The notes beneath the pieces are model-generated. The model did not search any database and had not been told where the DNA came from. It worked only from the letters and a program-made list of their open reading frames with translations. A stretch of DNA of 19,331 bases from assembly GCA_020445005.1 (NCBI GenBank), contig JAGRHM010000299.1:1-19331 (forward strand). The letters run 5' to 3'. The translations under genes were made by a program, and so were the position numbers. The DNA is from Candidatus Competibacteraceae bacterium (lineage in GTDB: Bacteria > Pseudomonadota > Gammaproteobacteria > Competibacterales > Competibacteraceae). The stretch's first letter is position 1; every line of letters begins with the position of its first letter. Positions 16,300 through 19,331 of the stretch are shown here, one piece after another.

Positions 16300-17934
16300 T
16301 CACTCCAGAATAATGATCGCGCCTTCGTCAATGCACTTCTGAAGGGAATCCCGAATCAACCCGAGGGCTTGATCGAGTTCATCCTGGGTTTGAATCGGCT
16401 TATTGAAAAACGCCGAAACCCGCACTTTGCGTACCGGGGCTTTCTGCTCACTGCCCATCGACAGCTCTTGCAACTTGACCAAAACCGACGACTTCAATCC
16501 TTCAATAGCGGCAAGGTCCGATTCCATTTCCGTCAGGCTGGCCTTGCCGAGCGATTTGCCTTGCTCGACGGTTTCCTTGTCGTCATCGCAGCCGACCCGT
16601 GCTTGTAGCGGCGACAAGAGCGAAGAAGCCATGCCGGGGTTGTTGGCTTCCAGCGATCCCCATTCAGCGCGGTTCTTGATGTCCTCGATGGCCGACGCAT
16701 AGGACTGCTTGCGGCGGTCAAACAGCTCGCAGTAGGCAGTACGGTAGGCATTCAAAACCGTCTGGGTACGCTCGACAATCGTGTCCCACGCCTCCATGAA
16801 CTGCTCGGAGACCAACAGGCTTTTCAGTTCCGCAACGATAGCGCTCAATTCGGGCGCGGGATGGTGGGCGGCGAGGCGCTGCCACACCAACTCAGTGGCT
16901 TGCCGAGCCTGACGCAATATCTCAATAGCTTCGGCATTCAGCGCTTCCCGCAGCTTCCTGACCTGGTCGCGGGTGACGGCGAAATCCGCGCCCTCCTCGG
17001 TGAGCATCCGCACGCAATCATCCGACGACGACGACTGGATGCCCGCCAAGGTCTGCTGGTATTCGGCCACCATCGGCAGAACCGGGAGTTGGTGCGCCTC
17101 AGCGGTAGCCTTCAACGGATAGAGCTTGGCCAGTTCCTCCTCAACCACCTTTTTGAAGGCCGTAGCAATCGCGCCTTCTTCGACATTGACTTCTTCTCCG
17201 GTCAGCTCTTCGAGTCGCTGAACCGCCTGGGTGAGGGTTTTGAGGCCCATGGATTGCCGGGGCGAGAACAACGACGACCGGAACGCCGAATTGCTGGTGA
17301 AGGGCGTGCGGGAGGCCGGGTCTTGATAGTGGTGGTAACGATTGCCTTGATGGGTCACTTCGATTTCACCGGCCCGGAACAGCGTGGCGAGGATTAACCG
17401 CAGCATGTCGCGCTCCCAACCGTAGGGCGTGCCCCCAAAGCGTTTCTCCAGCGCCTTGCCCATGCGGCTGTCTTTGTTGCCGTAGCTGTGTTCATTCCTC
17501 AAGTAATCCAGCACTTCCCTGGTCACATCGGCTTGGGCATTGATGACCAGCTTGACCCCGTCTTTGATCACCAGCGACAGTCCTTGCTCACCCTCATAGA
17601 AGACCTTCGGCAAAACCTTGAGATCGGCGGCCTTGAGAATCTGTTCGGCCTCATCTCCCTTGAGCGGGCGAGAACCCATCGGCAGCTTGGGGTACAAGTC
17701 GGGCACGATCTGCCCAAAGAGCTTCTTGAGGATTTCGCTCAATCCCTTACCTAAACCGGAAGCGTCCTTTTGTACGCCCCGGAACATCCCGGCGCCGCAT
17801 TCCATCGCCTCGGTCAGCTTGTCCCGAAGCCGGGTCTCGTAGCCGTTCTTCGCGGTTTTCTCGTCCTGCAGGCAGGCGGCTTCATCGGAGCTGATTTTCT
17901 GCTGAGCGCTGAGTTGGTTGTACTTGTCCACCAT
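16300..17934 (-). CDS. brxC: BrxC, C-terminal part only (5'-truncated BREX P-loop ATPase)
   Basis: From ATG 17934 this gives 544 residues that match the C-terminal part of BrxC/PglY as I remember it: KYNQLSAQQKISSDEAACL, EKTAKNGYETRLRDKLTEAM, GYGWERD-like GTPYGWERDMLRLILATLFR, and a helical tail. Full BrxC is about 1200 residues and carries its ATPase P-loop in the N-terminal half. No Walker A motif is present here, and everything before residue about 3 is missing. The frame could be read from TTG 17973, but those 13 codons lie in the inverted repeat of the adjoining miniature element and are not BrxC-like. The break falls exactly at the outer end of that repeat. BrxC is essential in characterised type I systems, so this copy is probably non-functional unless a complete copy or the missing parts exist elsewhere. 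Confidence 0.88.
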   Translation of the reverse strand: MVDKYNQLSAQQKISSDEAACLQDEKTAKNGYETRLRDKLTEAMECGAGMFRGVQKDASGLGKGLSEILKKLFGQIVPDLYPKLPMGSRPLKGDEAEQILKAADLKVLPKVFYEGEQGLSLVIKDGVKLVINAQADVTREVLDYLRNEHSYGNKDSRMGKALEKRFGGTPYGWERDMLRLILATLFRAGEIEVTHQGNRYHHYQDPASRTPFTSNSAFRSSLFSPRQSMGLKTLTQAVQRLEELTGEEVNVEEGAIATAFKKVVEEELAKLYPLKATAEAHQLPVLPMVAEYQQTLAGIQSSSSDDCVRMLTEEGADFAVTRDQVRKLREALNAEAIEILRQARQATELVWQRLAAHHPAPELSAIVAELKSLLVSEQFMEAWDTIVERTQTVLNAYRTAYCELFDRRKQSYASAIEDIKNRAEWGSLEANNPGMASSLLSPLQARVGCDDDKETVEQGKSLGKASLTEMESDLAAIEGLKSSVLVKLQELSMGSEQKAPVRKVRVSAFFNKPIQTQDELDQALGLIRDSLQKCIDEGAIIILE

Positions 17935-17935
17935 G

Positions 17936-18236
17936 GGTGTTTTTGCACAACGCCCCGAAAAGGGATATTTCAAAAGTTAAGAGGCCACATAATAAATTAA
18001 AATATATATTTTTTTAAGAAATAGTATCTCTGTGTCAATCGCACTGCAAAGACCTTAAATCAGCGTCTCGATGCTTATTCATCTTTCAAAAACGGTCGTT
18101 TTCGCAAGATTTTCATATCTTTTATAAAACAACGCCTTATATCTTTCATAAACCACTTTCAAAAGCCAAGACAATGGCAAGAGGTTTATGCAATGCTGCT
18201 GGAATGCTCCTTTTCGAGGCGTTGTACAAAACTACC
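17936..18236. mobile_element. AT-rich miniature element with 28-bp terminal inverted repeats
   Basis: The left end (17936-17963), starting GGTGTTTTTGCACAACGCC, and the right end read inward on the minus strand (18236-18209), starting GGTAGTTTTGTACAACGCC, match at 24 of 28 positions. Both finish CGAAAAGG. The 301-bp interior is far more AT-rich than either flank and has no open frame of note, so it looks like a MITE or an internally deleted insertion sequence. I cannot name the parent family with certainty. The flanks (CCATG and CTGCT) show no duplication. It sits exactly where brxC homology stops and may supply an accidental promoter to the remaining BREX genes; the minus strand has a TTGACA at 18038-18033 but no convincing -10 at the right distance. 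Confidence 0.6.
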
Positions 18237-18648
18237 CTGCTTAAGCCACTCACCCGCGCGAGGGTGACCCGTCCGGCCACCGTGACTCGGGTCTTGATCG
18301 ACAGGGTGGGTTACCTCGGGTTTTAATCGGTTAGGAAATGATGGGCATCCGTGGACGTCCTGGTGGTGTTGCCGCGCGCGGCGCGCGCGGAAATCGCGAG
18401 TGGTCGCAAGGCGCGCCGCGCCCTCTCGGCGGATCGAGTCCGGTTCGGCGTCGAAAGCAACCGGATATACCCGGCCCTACTGCTGGCGCCGCGCCGCGCG
18501 TTGCCGGAAGAGGATGCGAGCCATTTGCGCCTCGATCCAGTCGGTGTCCAAAGGAGGATAGGGCACGGCCTGGACGGGCGTGACGGACGTGGCGCACGGC
18601 GCGTCCGTACCGCGCACCCTGGCGTCCAGGGTTGAGGCCCGCCCCGCC
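18237..18648. other. GC-rich stretch without a convincing intact gene
   Basis: The base composition switches abruptly from the AT-rich element to GC-rich DNA like the recombinase-like gene beyond it. It includes a near-palindrome of alternating G and C around 18374-18392. Several frames are open only because of the high GC. The one that may be real is the minus-strand segment ending at TAG 18477-18479 (VQAVPYPPLDTDWIEAQMAR, then ILFRQRAARRQQ), which could be the displaced C-terminus of the recombinase-like gene after a frameshift near 18655, or the end of a small separate gene. Confidence 0.35.
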
Positions 18649-19331
18649 TCACCGCCGTCCCGGCCGCGCCAGGCCCGCCCGTTCCAGCAGCCAGGTCTCG
18701 CGGGGTAGCGCCACCGGTCGGGGCGCATCGGGGTCTTGCAGCGCCGCCAGCGTGGGTTCGCCGGGGACGCCGATCTTACCGACCTCGCGCAACAGCCGAT
18801 AAACGTGGCGCAGCCAGTGCGGAAGGCTTTGCTCCGCAGGACACACCGCCTGCTCGGGGTCGGCCAACAAGGCCAACGCGGTGTGCACCACCGCCTGTTG
18901 CCGTTCACCCGTGACGCCGAAGCGCAGGACTTGATCTTTCGGCGTCTCCCAGAACACCTCCAGTACGCCGTCCCGGTAGGACGCGGCCGGTTGCAACCGA
19001 GCGGCCTGGCGATGGGTCAGGCCGATCACCCGCACCAGTTCGAGGTGCAGCGCCACTCGCGGATCGGCGGCACGGATGCGGTCGATCCGCTCGGCGATCG
19101 CGTCATCGCTCAGCGGTAACGGAGGACGCGGGGCGTTTTCGCCCGCCGTCGGTGGTGGCCCGGCGGCGCGCGCCAACGGGATCAAGTCCGGCCGCGCCAG
19201 CCAGCCACAAAGCTGGGCCAGCACTTGGGCCTGGTTGCGAACGGTCGCGGCGTTTTGGTCAGGCCGGGCGGACCAGTACCGGCGTAGCACCTCAATATGC
19301 CGTTCACTCAGGGCGTCCGGGGTGGACAGGG
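18649..19331 (-). pseudogene. Tyrosine-recombinase-like (integrase) protein, partial, catalytic residues not seen
   Basis: The frame is open from the window edge to a TGA at 18649 (about 227 codons visible). It begins with a SAM-like core-binding segment (LSERHIEVLRRYWSARPDQN, ATVRNQAQVLAQLCGWLARP). A segment like the catalytic domain of integrases found in integrative elements follows: LELVRVIGLTHRQAARLQP, then VFWETPKDQVLRFGVTGERQ and SLPHWLRHVYRLLREVGK. In active relatives the first block reads GLRR.EA with a catalytic Arg; here a Thr holds that place. The HGLRH and final Tyr regions are not found before the stop. A frame change near 18655 would add about 58 more residues in the next frame, still without an obvious active site. 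It is probably a decayed integrase or a non-catalytic relative at the edge of the island. Confidence 0.5.

Noticed and set aside
15751..16608. A plus-strand open frame of 285 codons
   Set aside because: It spans the pglX start and brxC end on the other strand; both of those have clear family motifs, and this frame has none.
18010..18038. Perfect -35 hexamer TTGACA on the minus strand facing brxC
   Set aside because: No acceptable -10 lies 16-18 bases downstream, only runs of A, so it is mentioned but not called a promoter.
18374..18392. Near-palindrome of alternating GC
   Set aside because: It is low-complexity sequence in a very GC-rich region, with no loop and T-run of a terminator and no second copy.
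1..19331. CRISPR arrays, tRNA or rRNA genes
   Set aside because: There are no regularly spaced direct repeats and no cloverleaf or rRNA-like sequence that I could recognise on either strand.

Overview
The window is a defence-gene cluster in what looks like a plasmid or plasmid-derived island of a proteobacterium. A gammaproteobacterium is my guess, with low confidence: it rests on moderately high GC, a RepA_C-type replication initiator, a type I BREX locus and a REP-like repeat of a kind common in such genomes. All full-length genes lie on the minus strand, so the locus reads from right to left.

Right edge (19331 to about 18240): a GC-rich tyrosine-recombinase-like gene, open at the window edge. 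It lacks recognisable catalytic residues and probably carries a frameshift. It is followed by about 400 bp of GC-rich DNA with no convincing gene. Next comes an AT-rich miniature element of 301 bp (17936-18236) with 28-bp terminal inverted repeats.

BREX block (17934 to 5799): the miniature element abuts the surviving C-terminal part of brxC. After it come pglX (DNA adenine methyltransferase), pglZ (alkaline-phosphatase-like) and brxL (Lon-related AAA+ protein). This is the canonical type I order, but brxA, brxB and the ATPase half of brxC are absent. Two PIN-domain toxin-antitoxin pairs sit between pglX and pglZ: a toxin-first pair (11388-12018) and a Phd/YefM-VapC pair (10439-11061). The vapC stop overlaps a possible pglZ start. 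The two pairs are separated by a strongly structured stretch of about 220 bp resembling a non-autonomous IS200/IS605-type element. A REP-like repeat is inserted in frame inside pglX.

Below brxL (5802 to 1436): a small unknown reading frame, then two overlapping genes encoding a calcineurin-like metallophosphoesterase with a TPR-like tail and an Hsp90-like (GHKL) ATPase. All active-site motifs are present in both. I do not know a named defence system with this composition, and the pair is the best candidate here for an undescribed system.

Left edge (1435 to 1): a remnant of the C-terminus of a Tn3-family transposase on the plus strand. Next is a 334-bp miniature element with 38-bp inverted repeats, the length typical of the Tn3 family. 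It contains a lox-like site (13-8-13) and two further copies of the same motif, which looks like a Tn3-type internal resolution site. Last is a plasmid RepA gene cut off at its 5' end by that element and running off the window. Mobile-element scars thus bound the defence genes on both sides.
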